The notes below the pieces were generated by a model, which ran no database searches, was not told the origin of the DNA, and saw only the letters and a program-made list of their open reading frames with translations. This document shows positions 34,125-46,414 of a stretch of 64,000 nucleotides of DNA, piece after piece. The stretch is taken from positions 620,001-684,000 of the forward strand of contig JAOTON010000950.1 of the NCBI GenBank assembly GCA_034440635.1. Direction: 5' to 3'. How positions within the stretch are numbered: the first letter of the stretch is position 1; every line of letters begins with the position of its first letter. The DNA comes from Lepas anatifera. Taxonomy: Eukaryota > Arthropoda > Thecostraca > Lepadidae. The position numbers and the translations under genes are program-made.

Positions 34125-34200
34125 AGGTCAGGGCTGGTAGGATCTGGGCCAGGGAAGGTCAGGGCTGGTAGGATCTGGGCCAGGGGAGATCAGGGCCAGA
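34125..34200. repeat. 31-bp tandem repeat, about 2.4 copies
   Basis: AGGTCAGGGCTGGTAGGATC repeats with a period of 31, next to the 59-bp minisatellite. Confidence 0.8.
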
Positions 34201-34219
34201 AAAATCACTACGTTTTCGT

Positions 34220-35998
34220 CAGGGTTGGCATTTTTGCCAGTTGAGAGCGGTTTCTGCCGCGAGTCAGTTTTAACGGTTTAAACCGGCAAGAAGTGGCAAA
34301 AATCGGGGAGGCCAAATTTTCCTTTATTTATGGAAACTGAACTTTAAGGTTTTCCAACAGTTGTTACCAACATCATGCAGATAATAACGCTGTATTTTCG
34401 GTATTCTGATAACCTAATTTGGTATCATATATTCTCTAGTCTTAGTCTTAAGCATCAAGGGCAGCAAACGCATATAGGCTCGCATGCTATCCACAGTTCG
34501 ATCAGTTGAATTGCTATTCCTCGATAATATTAACGGTTAATTGTAAATTAACAGGTACTAGTTTTGGTGTCTGGTGGTAGTCTAGACGAAATAAGGCGGT
34601 TTTCATAGCAGGGAAGTCAAGCCGATCGAGTTCTGTAAGAATCCAGCCCATACGTTGAGGTCTCCGATGCAGTTCTCTATCGGTGTTGTACAAGCGCTGT
34701 TTTAGGTGTACGGTATATTACTGCGAATACCGTATTATTTTACGCGTGTCTTATTTGGTGGAACTTTTGAGTGTTCTACCATGCCGCACAGTAGCGGACA
34801 TAAGAAAGGATACAATCTGGAGATTCCCAAGCCCCTCGAGCCTGGTGTACTGCATATTGTTTCGGCGAAGGACATTATTTCAGTCTGGATACATGGAAAC
34901 TGGAAACTGCATTGTTAGCAGTACTTTTGAGCTTCTGTTAGCTAGGCCGTACTCGGTTTAACGTGCTTTTTTATACTTATCAAGTGAATAACCAACATCG
35001 ACTGACCTGTTCTGGTCAACGCATTCACGTTATTCAGACGTTATCTCCTCGAAATACTTTGTTTTTCTCTGATGGTCATAAGCTCTCAAACCTAGTGGCT
35101 TGTATTCCCATTGGTCGGTTATACAATACATTTATGTCTTGGAATAAAATATGTTAATGTTCAACCGTCCAATCTGACGTTCAATAACACTTGCATACGA
35201 TTTCTTGTGATTAGAGAACAAACATTTATATTGACATACCTAAATCAGAAATAAGAATTGATATCGATCATGGATACTCGTTTTGCGCGAGTCGAGAAAA
35301 GGCTTCTGAAGCATCACTCGGAGCCCCACCGCCCACATAACATAATTCGCCAGCCACTGATGCCCCGTCAGCCAACACACTTGTGGCGTCATCTAAAATG
35401 TACCAGTTCCTAACTAACAATAGAAGCAACGGCATTTCATTCATTGTAAAAATCATTCATATCAGAAAGGTGAGATCACTGGCGGATCCAAGCGGTCCGT
35501 TTTGGGGGCGGGGCAAACTGATCGGCAAAAATTCGATGAGTAAACAAATGTCATCAAGTCTAAATGGAAGCTGGTAAAAATTTAACTAGTGCTGACGGGG
35601 CAGGTAGATACATACCAAACGAATCAGACTGTTTCTAAAATTGCTTTCTGCCGACCGTTGGGGGGGTATAAACTATTTGGGGCTTTGGGGGCTGGGTTTT
35701 TGCCCTCTGGATCTGCCAATGAGTTGGTTCCAGCCAGTGAAGACCATTTGGTTTGAACAGATTGTTGAAGCTGCGTGATAAATTGAAAGAAGAGAGTGCT
35801 AAAGCTCCTCAATACACAGAAAGATACGTTTTCACACCAGAAGATGCGCTTACTTTCATATCCAATGCGAATAACAGTTAATGTTTAGTATTCCATAGTT
35901 TTGACCACCACTTTTTGCCACAGGGGCTTATGCCAGCCGGTTTAAACCGGTTAAAGTCAGTGGTTTAGGTCACTTCGTGTCGGCTGCTACCAACCCTG
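34220..35998 (+). mobile_element. hAT-like element, 1.78 kb, perfect 8-bp duplication
   Basis: Begins CAGGGTTGGCA and ends CTACCAACCCTG, flanked on both sides by GTTTTCGT (34212-34219 and 35999-36006). Subterminal inverted words GGTTTAAACCGG occur near both ends (34277 and 35944). Despite its size it shows no hAT transposase motif. The open frames at 34683-34961 and 34706-34918 on + match nothing I know. A smaller hAT-like MITE is nested at 35477-35721. Probably a non-autonomous derivative with captured or decayed internal sequence. Confidence 0.85.
35477..35721 (+). mobile_element. hAT-like MITE nested in the larger hAT
   Basis: CACTGGCGGATCC at the left and GATCTGCCAATG at the right, 245 bp. 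The right end is mutated, and the flanking octamers do not match, so the target duplication has decayed or the boundaries are off by a few bases. Confidence 0.6.
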
Positions 35999-36193
35999 GT
36001 TTTCGTCCACATCCAAACCCACATATCCAGAGGGCTATGCTGGAGCTGGCGCCCCTTCTGACAAGCGCCACTTAGCGCCTACGTGACAGGCCCTGGCACA
36101 CCGTTATATGTTACCTTCCAAACCCTTTCTTCAGGATGGATTCATATTGGCGCCCACACAATGTGATTTGGCATCACCTTAATAGGTCTCACC

Positions 36194-36352
36194 CAGTGGT
36201 GGATACAAGGGGAGGGGCTAGGGGGCTCAAGCCCCTCCGAAATGCCCTTGTGTCGAGAGTAAATGCATAGCAGGAGGCTAATCTGAAGCAATGGTGCGGG
36301 AGGTTTGAGCCCCCTAGCCTCCCCCTGAAAATAAATCCTGGATCCGCCACTG
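36194..36352 (+). mobile_element. hAT-like MITE
   Basis: 159 bp from CAGTGGTGGATACA to GGATCCGCCACTG, with a second inner inverted pair (GGGGCTAGGGGGCTCAAGCC and its complement in the right half). The flanking octamers GTCTCACC and ATTATCGA differ, so no duplication is seen. Confidence 0.7.
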
Positions 36353-37169
36353 ATTATCGACCCTAGGAATGGCGACTCTCGGTCCAAAATATATAAGGCA
36401 AGACCGACATGTCCAGTAAAATCGCATTATGAAGGTGCTACGTTCCCTTTACGGTGTTAAACTCTTTAAAATGCAAATAGCTTACACCTCGTTGTCAACT
36501 CAGCCCCAAACAACGAATGAATATTTTCTTTTCGCTTATTACTTGTTCGCACCGAAATTTATCAGTGCACCATACTCTGGGCGGGGCACTTGAAACACAT
36601 CTTGGTTCCTAATTTGTTGAATATGTGTACAGACCGCATACAGACCTTTCTCGACATGAAAAGATACTTTACCACGGTCACAGCCGCTTTAAATGCTTAC
36701 TTAGCTTTCCGCCTCGTTTCATGTTCATTTACAGGCGGATGCTGGTATGTATTTATAATGTAAACACTGGCTTTGTGTAGTATCAAGCATAGGAATGTGC
36801 ACCTCGGTTGCAGAGCAGCTTCCTTCTGAGCCCTAGTTTCTGCGTTTAACCTCCCCCAGGGGGGTGGGGGGGGTGCAACGTTATACAGAGTCAATATACA
36901 GCCTTTTGAAAACCTTAAGTCGGTAATGCCAAAGGTGTCTAAGTGATAACACCACAAATGGCGGCCCCAGCACAGTTTAACTGCAGTGAGACAAAATGAG
37001 CGATATTAATCCACACACGGAACAGTTAGCACCGGTCATTACGGTGATGGTCGGAGGCCCGTCATCCGTGTTTAATCTAAGCTCAGGCAACGGGCCGAAC
37101 GGAGCCGCGGCGCTTCTGTAGAAGCCACTGCACCAGGCTGATGCAGTGGATATCAGTGGTCCCTGTGCC
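36353..37169. other. Unassigned sequence
   Basis: Nothing recognised except TTAACCTCCCCCAGGGGGG at 36846, which could be a stray terminus of a TTAA-type element. Confidence 0.35.
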
Positions 37170-37173
37170 TTAA

Positions 37174-39066
37174 CCCGCGCCCCGGTGGGCCCCCGACCCA
37201 CCCTCGCCCTGGTGGGGAGGGAAGGGTTTGGGCTTGTACACCCCCTCGAACTTGACTCATATGCCGGATGGCGAAAAAAACGCGAAAGCTGGTGGATAGC
37301 TCATACAAATTCATGAAGAAACTGTATGAGTCACTTTTTGGCTCAGGTCAATATTGAGGTCATGACAGGTCAAAGAAGGTTTAATGTTAGGGTAGTGTTT
37401 TTGGGCTCCAGCGTCTGGCAGAGTTGAGTTAGAATCCTCTTAGGCGCCATTCGCTTCTTCTTTTCATGGCAAATCGAATGATGTATGATATGACCATATG
37501 ACCAAGGCCACTATTCAACCTAACAAAGTCTATATGCATATCAATCGACTTGCAATAGCAATCCAAACGTAATGGTATTAAAATAAAAGCTGCACCATTC
37601 TTTCCTGCCAAGTTATTGACCCAAGTCTGAAACTGCTTAAGCAGCCCCAGATGACCTCTCAGAGGTCACAGTTCAAAAATTGCGAGATCAACCTAGAAAG
37701 GGACCCAGGATACTAAGATTTGGAGAGTATGAAGGTATTACCAGCTGTATGACACAAATTCAGCCCAATTCCTGTTTTTCCCATGCATTTCCAACGGATA
37801 GGTCATGATCCGTACCTGACCCTAGTTCATCGATATGAAAAATCCTGGAGTACCTTTGTAGCATCCGGTGGGCTTATTATGTGGTATAAGTTTCAATCAG
37901 ATAGATTCACCCATTTTTACTCATGCCACCTTAACCCTGCCCGGTGGCGGCGGCCCCTTGCCCTGGTGGGGGCAAAAGACCCCCCGATCTCAAAACTAAG
38001 AGCTAGAAAAGCGCAAACGGCAATCGAAAGCTCTTCGAAATGATATCAATACGGTCTTTTGTCGGTCAATATAGGTCACCGAGGTAATAGGTAAATCGTA
38101 ATATGAGGTGTACTAGAAACCTCCTTATCTCGAAACTATGATAGATAAAACATTTTTCTAACACCATTCAAGCTCTTGGGTGTGTTTTTCGTGGCATTCA
38201 TTTTGTGTCGGTAAGCCTGGGAGCTACGGTCACTAATATTGGGCATATTTTGGGAATGTCCATAGCCACCCATGCATAAGGGCGTTTACTTTTTGCTAAT
38301 AGCTTCGACCAAACAAGATACAGCCTGTTTTGCCATTGAATCCTCTCGTCAATACAATCGAATGATATATGATATTGTATGCAGGTCAATTTAAGAATTT
38401 GACCTGAACAGGTCACGGTCTGCCACTTGACCTGGTATAGTCATGATGTATATCATTTGACCGTGACTATACAACACTTTGGTGCAAATAAAGCTCTATC
38501 TTTGTTTATTCAAATTTATAGGAAAACACCAAATGTTTTGACCTAGGTGACCTTTAAAGGTAAAGTCAAATTTTGGTATCGCTTGAATGGGCTAGGCGTC
38601 GCAACCATGTTTGAGTTGATTCCTCCATACTTACTAAAGCTATTTCGTGATTTTCCCATGTTGTCATGGGGAGGTCTGCCGCTGACCTTGGTCCATATAA
38701 CCCGAATGTTGTGCTCCTGGTGGGCCGATGTGGTGGTTTACTGATGATTAACTTTTAGTTTGCGTCTAGTATTTTTGGGTAGCCCCTGCCGGTGCCTACC
38801 TTTGCCTTGGCTTTTGGTGTAAATGATGGGGCTGACTGGGTGCGGCTTTTGGTTGGGGGCCCCCCGTTAAACATTTTCGGAGGTGAGTTCACTTGACCTA
38901 CCCTGGTAACCTGACCTGAGATGACCCAACCCTAACATTTTGGGTAAAGCTGCAGAATTGAGCAAGGATAAGGCGTGCCAACTACGGTGGCACTTTGCGC
39001 CGCCGTTTTTTTCGCACCGCCAAAAGAACCCGAGGGGCGTTCAAACGCCTCCCACCGGGGCAAGGG
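37174..39066 (+). mobile_element. TTAA-flanked element, family C copy 1 (outer)
   Basis: TTAA at 37170-37173 and 39067-39070; left end CCCGCGCCCCGGTGGG, right end the complement of CCCTTGCCCCGGTGGG. The interior follows the family A plan although diverged: AGGTCATGATCCGTACCTGA (37801), TCACTTGACCT, CTGACCTGAGATGACC and a CGGTGGCACTTTGCGCCGCC hairpin remnant at the right. It is interrupted at TTAA 37931 by C copy 2; without it, it is about 947 bp. Confidence 0.8.
37935..38876 (+). mobile_element. TTAA-flanked element, nested copy C2
   Basis: 942 bp between TTAA 37931-37934 and 38877-38880, starting CCCTGCCCGGTGG. Its right terminus is poorly matched. The host sequence on both sides joins in the order seen in family A (CTTATGCTGTCTTAAACTTT in A copy 1), which supports the insertion. 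The interior repeats the same plan: AATTTGACCTGAACAGGTCA at about 38396, a TGATGTATATCATTTGACC block, CATGGGGAGGTC. Confidence 0.7.
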
Positions 39067-39070
39067 TTAA

Positions 39071-40191
39071 CACCCGGCACAGAATCTCGTGACCCTGTGA
39101 CGCCGATATAGCCTGCAGCGACGGCGATGTACCACCAGCGACCACTTGTTGATTTAACAGACCACCCTAATCGTGTGACGCCGTGTTAGGCTGCACTGGA
39201 GTCTGCAAACACGCCATAAATTTCATTCTCTGAATAGACAGGTGGAAGGGGCCCATTCACGCTGTGCTTACAAACGGACTTAACACGTGCCGAGGAGCGC
39301 TCTAAAACTAACGATTAATGGACTTTCTTTATGTGTATTCAGCTGACCATGGCACTGAAGTTTTTTTGCTTATGCAAAATGCTGATCCAACCGTGCGGAA
39401 TCACCGCGAATAAACATATAGTTTTGTTGGCCTTTCAACCACACATTATACCACCCCGAAGGCTTCTCCACTGTTATAGAAAAATAGATGTCATTTCGCG
39501 GTTACAACCAGAATTTATTTCCTTATGCTGTTAGGTCAGGGCAGACAACTGTATCTTAGATGCCAGGGCCGATTAACAGTCAAGACAAGCCATACTCCGT
39601 CAGTCAACGCTATCCCTAGCGCAATTCCTAGCGCTATCCCTAGCGCAAATACCTATCCCGAGCGCAATCCTACTGTAATTGGCGAGAAACACCGCTTGCT
39701 GGTGGCACGCAGCTGACTAACAATAAGCCAAATTAAATACACCTATGCAAAAACGCAGAATCGCGAGGAACCCTAAAATTATAAAATGGTAAATGGTTAA
39801 ACTTAACACCGGCGGGAAGTATGCAGAATAGATCAGAAGGCTAGCTCCACCCCGTCAAAAAAAGCTCTAGACAGGGGCGTGAATTTCTGAAAATCATTGG
39901 GGGGGGGGCCTACATTGGAAAGAATGCCAATAACCATCACGAAAAAATAGATAACATGATATTATCTTTGTTTTGGCACTCGCACAGGCCAGCTGAAGTA
40001 AGTAAAACCGGTTTCAAGTCCTGAAAATTATATGCAATTCAATCTAAAGGAATCTTTAACACTAACTCAACGTTTCTTCCGGAGTGCCCGGGCAGCCCAA
40101 AGAGATATAAAGCCGCACTCCTGGCTACAGAGCAATGTCAAATACGCCAGGTCTGCGCCACCACTTGTGGTCATGTCCGTACGAAAAAGTT
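39071..40191. other. Unassigned, with a possible hAT start
   Basis: CAGGGGCGTGAATTTCTGAA at about 39876 followed by a G run looks like a hAT left end, but no partner end was found. A short CTATCCCTAGCG tandem lies at 39610-39650. No gene supported. Confidence 0.35.
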
Positions 40192-40432
40192 AGTTCAGCA
40201 GGCCAGCCGAGATGTACGGTTCAGCAGGCCAGTCGAGATGTACGATTCAGCAGGCCAGCCGAGATGTATGTACGGTTCAGCAGGCCAGCCGAGATGTACG
40301 AGACGAGATGTACGGGTCAGGAGGCCAGCTGAGATGTACGGTTCAGCAGGCCAGTCGAGATGTACGGTTCAGCAGGCCAGCCGAGATGCACGGTTCAGCA
40401 GGCCAGCCGAGATGTACGGTCCAGCAGGCTTG
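40192..40432. repeat. 26-bp minisatellite, about 9 copies
   Basis: Unit GTTCAGCAGGCCAGCCGAGA then TGTACG. Open frames across it on + come from the repeat and are not genes. Confidence 0.92.
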
Positions 40433-41689
40433 TGCAGCCCTGACTACTTTCGCCAGTACAGCTCTGATCCTGCGCCGACCCCGAACTCGACTCGATTATT
40501 GTTGTTGGACTCAGTCGCCCAGCCTGGGTCGGGCTCATCCCCTGTGGCTTGCAATTTCACAACACAGTCCTGGCCAGTGGACCTTGGCGGCGGTACGCAC
40601 AAAGCCGGATCGACGGTGGCTTTGTTACCGAGTTGAGCCGGTCTGGACTCATGCCTGGCTCATTGAAAATTAAGACCGAACTCAATCGGGTCTTTCCATT
40701 TTTTAGGGCTGGACTGTGGGTGTTCTCATTTTGCTCAGAACTATTTTTGTGAGTGATTTATTTTTTAGAAGTGTAACAGTCTAGTACAAGTGTAATCCTT
40801 CCGCCTTGGCTTGCTTTGAAACTGTTTTAAGTTATGACGAAAATAGTGAAAATCCGCAGCTTCATGTGGATCATATTCGAATAAATCTATATTTGCGACC
40901 TGTCAGTAGACCACGATCAGCCACCGCACCCCTCCCCACTGGTGCCGTCCCATACAGGCCGGATCACGTGACAGCTAGAGCGCCGCCAATCAGCAGCACG
41001 CACGCGCGCACGCCGGCCAATCGGCAACCCACCAAACACCATCCCTGCTTGGAGTTGGTACTGCGGCACGCTTACCAATACAACAAGGCAACACGTCAAA
41101 TAAACCTATATCACACCAACAGTTTTCCTTGGTTGTTGCACATGCAATTACCGAGATATCCAAAGGTATAGGACTGCAAAATATAAAATGCTTTGTGAGA
41201 CACTGCTTGCGATACCTTCCTACGCTAGATACTTATAAAGAGAGCAGCTATAAATGACATGAGCTGGTGTGATATAAACTTTATCCAAGCTGTATCTGCA
41301 ACACAGGGCAGTGACACACTAAGTCGGGACGTGCCTGATATTTAACTGGAAGTGAGCGTTGCGGAGAGATATGAAGATCTTACACATTGGAAAACGAGGG
41401 TCAGGCCCCAACTTTTAATAAAAACTCCCAATTGCTGCCATGTTAAGTAAAAAAGTACAATTTTGGAAAGCAGCAATGAGCTCAAATTGGAATAATGTTG
41501 GTTCTGGAGGGGAAAGTCTCTTATCAACAGCAGGCTGTATATTGACTGGCCTCCTCACTACCCTGCCGGTGGCAACGGTTATGGTGATGGTAAGGATATT
41601 TAAAAAAATTTCCAACATTTCGAATATTTTTTTGGTGTGAAGGATGAAGGAAGAGGGGATTAATAGATAAATAATCGAATAAATAAATA
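40433..41689. other. Unassigned sequence
   Basis: Includes a GC-richer, CCAAT-containing patch at 40910-41050 (GCCAATCAGC, GGCCAATCGGC) that might be promoter-like, but no associated coding exon is visible. Confidence 0.3.
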
Positions 41690-41740
41690 AATAAATATAT
41701 GTATATATATATATATATATATACGTATATATGTCTATAT
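41690..41740. repeat. (AT)n microsatellite with TAAA lead-in
   Basis: An AAATA repeat passes into TA repeats with short interruptions. Confidence 0.85.
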
Positions 41741-43551
41741 ATCTACACAGATAAATAAATACATAAATAAAAGGTGCTTCAGATAACATAATCATTTTGA
41801 ATCTGCCACATAGATGCTGAAAATAGGCTTTTTGCTGCGAATAATACATCAATCGAAAGATAATCCTAAAATTTAGGACAGTGACAGCTTTGTTATTATT
41901 TTTTTACCTTTTACTACCTCAAACAGTAGTAAACATGAGATGGAAAACAGTTTTTAATTTCCATTCATCGAAAATTTTCATAATGATCTAAAGCGTATCA
42001 CATCAAAAGTATCATTGCAATAACACCGCAAAATAACCCCATTAACGCTTTACATAAGAACCCACACACACTGTTTCCAAGAGTTTATTGTAAAAAAAGC
42101 TCAAACTCAGGCAACTCTCTCTCAATCTCAGGCAAGCTTGGACCCAAGCAGGCCCAAAACCCAGAATTACCCAAGTCTCTTGTTCTGTTGTGAAACGTTT
42201 TTTTTCGTTGCATCCGCTGGATCGAGTCATTCATATGGATCGATGGAACATAAATTTGAATTGGGCCGAAAATATTCAACTTTTAATGCTACTGAAAATA
42301 ATGTTTCTTATATGCATGCTATGTGCAATATTTTTGTGCCAAAGTCCTGCTGTACTGCTGAGTGCAACCTCCTGCAATACAACCCAAAATTATTACTCAT
42401 TTTCATGTATTGTTTTTCCGAGGTTAGTCAAGATGATGAGTAAAAAGAAGAGGTTTTCCAAAAAAGTCCCAAAATTCGTCATTAAATGATTGACTTGTCT
42501 TAAAATTTTTGGATTTTTTATTCATTTTCTGAACGTTTTGAAAACACCGTTCTTTCTGAAACACCCTGTAAAATCAGGTGGTATTGGACCAAATTGCTGA
42601 GGCTTCTTCCCGATCGAGATGGAAAAATTACAGAGGAATGCAGAATAAGACGGCACGAAGAGGCTTTGTAGCAGTTTTATCGAGCTATTTGAGGAGCTTT
42701 CTTCACTGATAGCCCCCCTATCTGGTCTGTATGAGTTCATGAGCCCCTGTGAAGAGCTGGAGGCAAACGGTCTATTCTCCACAGTACAAGCCCTTGGAAG
42801 CTCAGCAACAGAATGACTCCTACCTAGACCGATATAAGGCTACAACTCCAGCAAGATCACAATTGGCCAGGACATTGCCAGGTTGGCATATAGGGGCTGA
42901 AACAATTCTAGATCCCATCGATAAACAGTCTAATCATCAGCTGGATCGGACATCATTTGTCGCAGGATTGGTTTCCCAGATACTTTAGGGCTCCGCCCGG
43001 AATTCCGAACGATTACTGTGCTACCCGCATAATGTCCCCGGCAAATGGCGGGCAGATTGCATTAATCCGTACTGGTGGACAAACATCTTCCTGAGTAGGT
43101 GGGGAGCCACCCAATCACCAGGGAACCAAACAACGGAATCCAGTCCGCGTTACACTGGATTCATGTCTACACGATAGGCTAAGTTAAACAGTCTAAATAA
43201 GTGGAAGAGGATTGTAGACCCAATGGAGGTTATCCTACGCTCAAGTCGTATTTCGATTTCGTACCTTTCTACTTCGGCGGAAAACCTTCAGTATATTAAG
43301 AACAATACAGTTTAGCGTCAACCAGCCGATGACATTTCGAGGTGATAAGGACGAACCGAGCTTCCTGGGCGAGAGGGTGCACGGCCACGCTAGAAATACT
43401 CATTTTGTCGCCGACTTCCTCTTCCAAGCAATATCACAAACCTTCCCAGCAATACAGCTTCACAGCTCGATGCAAAGTTGTAGATCAATGAGTGCCTGCG
43501 CACTCGGCGGGGCTGTGGCACCGGAACACAAACAAGGAGCGCTCACAACAG
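41741..43551. other. Unassigned AT-rich sequence
   Basis: Open frames here (for example + 42138-42443 and 42749-42988) lack motifs and clear splice sites. No named repeat. Confidence 0.35.
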
Positions 43552-43674
43552 CACAAAGCGGCCGGGGCGGGCCCGGAGACGGCGGCGCCGGCCGGTGTCG
43601 CCGGACGGCTCAGCGGTGCGGCGGCAGCCCTCACAGCTGCTGCCGACTTTGCAGTCAAGGCAGCCGAGCAGTCG
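43552..43674 (+). CDS. Candidate internal exon, Ala-rich (weak)
   Basis: A GC-rich, 123-nt open stretch preceded by CTCACAACAG and followed by GTAACA, so both splice borders are acceptable and the exon would be phase 0 on both sides. It would encode an alanine-rich, helix-prone segment (RLSGAAAALTAAADFAVKAA). No partner exons are found on either side, and alanine richness can come from CpG-rich noncoding DNA. Confidence 0.22.
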
Positions 43675-43796
43675 GGTAACAAGATAGGCGAGAGATGCAG
43701 ACTAGGGCCAATCACCAGGCTTGTGTATACAGTCTTAGCTCTTTTTTCGGATATCATTGACGATTTAACCAGTTAAACGAACATTTGTACGCTTAA

Positions 43797-45333
43797 CCCG
43801 CGCCCTGCCGGTGGTGCTGTTTTTTCCTCCTCTCGCCGTTTCAATGCGAATATCTACATCCAACTAACCGTCCCGATAATAATGCTCGGGTAGCTGTTCC
43901 TACGCCAATTCTGCATCATACCAGACAAACAGAAAGGAGATACCTTTTCAACTTCTTGCGTAAAGCGAAAGTTATTGAAATAATGTTTGCGCTTTTTACT
44001 CACGCCGGGCAGTGGCGGCCCGTGCCGCGGCCCGCGACAGCCTCTGACACAGACCGGGCTCGTCAGCGCAGGCGGCAGGTAGAAGGGTGACAATTTTCGT
44101 GGTTTGGTCAGCTGATAGCGATCGAGGGGACGATAAGGACACACGTGAAAATTCTGAACAATGACCCAGCCAGCATCTCTAACGCTTGCTTCCTGGAAAA
44201 CGTCCCTAGACGGCATGGCGACAGCACCAGGGGGCTCGACAACATCAGCAGGGGCTAATGGGGTGAGAGGGGTGGTCTCAGGCCACCCTCCTTGTATCAT
44301 GGTTACCCAGGGGAGATTTCCACGCCAAACTTGACATTGTGCCAGCTTCACAGCTGGATGGCAAAGGGACAAATTGCCATGTAAAAGGGTAGCCAACGGA
44401 TGGGGATGTAAAAGATTCATTGGTAGTAATGGTGCAACTATCCCTATCCTTTTAGTTCCTTGAATTTTCCTGTACATCTTATTGAATACTCGTGTGATTA
44501 AAAAAAAATTGAATGACGAAAAAATACACACCTCTCTCCATGAATCCCTAGATTATGACATTTCCTTTTCATTCAGCTATTTCTGACACCACGTCGCTCC
44601 GTGAAAATTCTGTGTCCGAATTCCCCGAAAACATCCCTTTCCTATGGATGTCATTTTCTTTCATCTACAGCCAGGTAGAGCGCATGTCAGTACGGCTAGG
44701 TTTAGCGAACCGAGGTGCGATCTTTCCGTCAGTATCCAAGACGAGACTATGCACGAACAATTTAAATATGTCAAAATAATTCCCCGAAAATTCATATGTT
44801 CACAATGTGTATAAGCACAATGTAGAGGAGGCTGCGACAGTTGTTTGCTAGGATATATCCGACAAGTGACTAGTGGTTAATGCAGATGGCATATCAAACG
44901 TCAAAAATGTCTCTTCCGCTTTTGAAATGGCCCCATATAATTGTTTCGCCGTTGGGGCGTCATCCCACAGCGAATGCACGTGCTCACTGGCACCGCCACC
45001 ACACTCAGCGCCCAGGCACCGGCGCCAGGTGCCGGCACCGCCTGTCTGAGGCTGTACCCGAGACACGGGGAAGCGGCAGCGCGCCGCGCGTGGCGGCCGC
45101 TGTGGTCGGGATGAAACTGCAAGGTTTGGTTAAAAGGACTAATTTAGGCACACTTGATAGGAATTCATATATGAAACCTATACGAACAAGGTGAAACATG
45201 ATTGAGGTTTCCTTTGAGACCCTGTAAGGCACATACGACCGCCTGCACTTCAAGTTCTCTATCAGTAAACCAGAGGAGGTTTTTCAGCCATGCCGGCAGG
45301 GCGCGTAACTCCCGGGGTGCCGGCAAGCGAGGG
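43797..45333 (+). mobile_element. Possible TTAA-flanked element G, 1.54 kb
   Basis: TTAA at 43793-43796 and 45334-45337 enclose ends CCCGCGCCCTGCCGGTGG and the complement of CCCTCGCTTGCCGGCACC, which match partly and fit the CCC...GGG pattern. Inside is a 225-codon frame on - (44531-43854), the longest frame of the window outside simple repeats. It shows no transposase motif and no homology I recognise. Unlike A-D the interior is not AGGTCA-rich. The two ends could also belong to separate fragments. Confidence 0.45.
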
Positions 45334-45337
45334 TTAA

Positions 45338-46358
45338 GGCCTCGGCAGCATCGCGGGAAACGTGGCCAGTGGCCTCGGACTTTGTTGTCTAGTTGTATCA
45401 AGTGCAATCGTGAGCTCGATACCCACCACGGAAACTGCCTTTTGCCTATCTTTGACCGGGTCGAGGCTCAGAGGCTCATTATCCACTCGCACAGCCAGGG
45501 TACCGTGGAATTGAACATGCATTGCTTGATAAGAGCCGGAGTATTCTAAAATTGGACAGGTAACGTGAACAGCAACAGAACAGGCAATACGTGCATAATA
45601 GAACGTGCAATACGTGCAATACGAACATAACAGAACAGGTAGCTGGAAGCGTCGTGAATATCAGCAGCTGGTCTTCTGTAGCAAAAAGGTGCCATCACAA
45701 AAAAAACAATTTCTTGCACCGTTCAGAAGAGACATTCGTTGATGAGGTTCTGAGCTGTAATTAACAATAAAGCACAAATATGCTGCTCAGGGCACTCAAG
45801 GTTCCACGCAGTTTCCATTTCGCTGCATGTTCAGATAAGCAACGGTTGCGGTGACCTTTGGCAAGCTCGAGTTGGATTGCTTTAAGTTCAATGGTTTTCA
45901 AAATGATCTTTATCTGTCCTTCCAGAGTAAGCACGTAGCTGTGAGGGAGTCTTCCGTGAAAATCCCAGGTGATCATTGGATCCATTCTGCGGGTTTCATT
46001 ATGCACGAGACCATTTAAACTGAGGTGACTTTTCTGCTGAGCCAGAGCAATGCTGTGCGGGGCCTCCATTGCGCTCGATGCGTTGGCTGTGGTAGCTTCT
46101 GTTATACACGCTTTGAAATTCATGAGCATAGATGGTCTTCGGCACTTCCTCAGTGAAAGGGAAGTATCAGCTAAGTGACAACGAAGCGGTGTCGGGGAAC
46201 GCTCCGTGAGCAACTTGGTCAGCATCCATACGTAAAGGCTAGTCATTAGAAGAACATCACAAATGAACAATAGAAAATGATGAAATAAGTCGGTACAAAT
46301 TAAAGCTCAGTGTTACATTTTTAGGTAAAACTGGCATTCATTGTTTGGCACCAACGCA

Positions 46359-46360
<2 letters not shown>
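45338..46360. other. Unassigned; 169-codon frame on -
   Basis: The frame 46270-45761 on - starts with an ATG and encodes a protein of ordinary composition without a motif or family I recognise, no intron borders and no neighbours. It may be chance or a decayed element. Nothing else seen. Confidence 0.3.
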
Positions 46361-46399
<39 letters not shown>

Positions 46400-46414
46400 T
46401 ATATATATATATAT
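46361..46414. repeat. (AT)n microsatellite
   Basis: TA repeats with a T-run in the middle. Confidence 0.9.
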
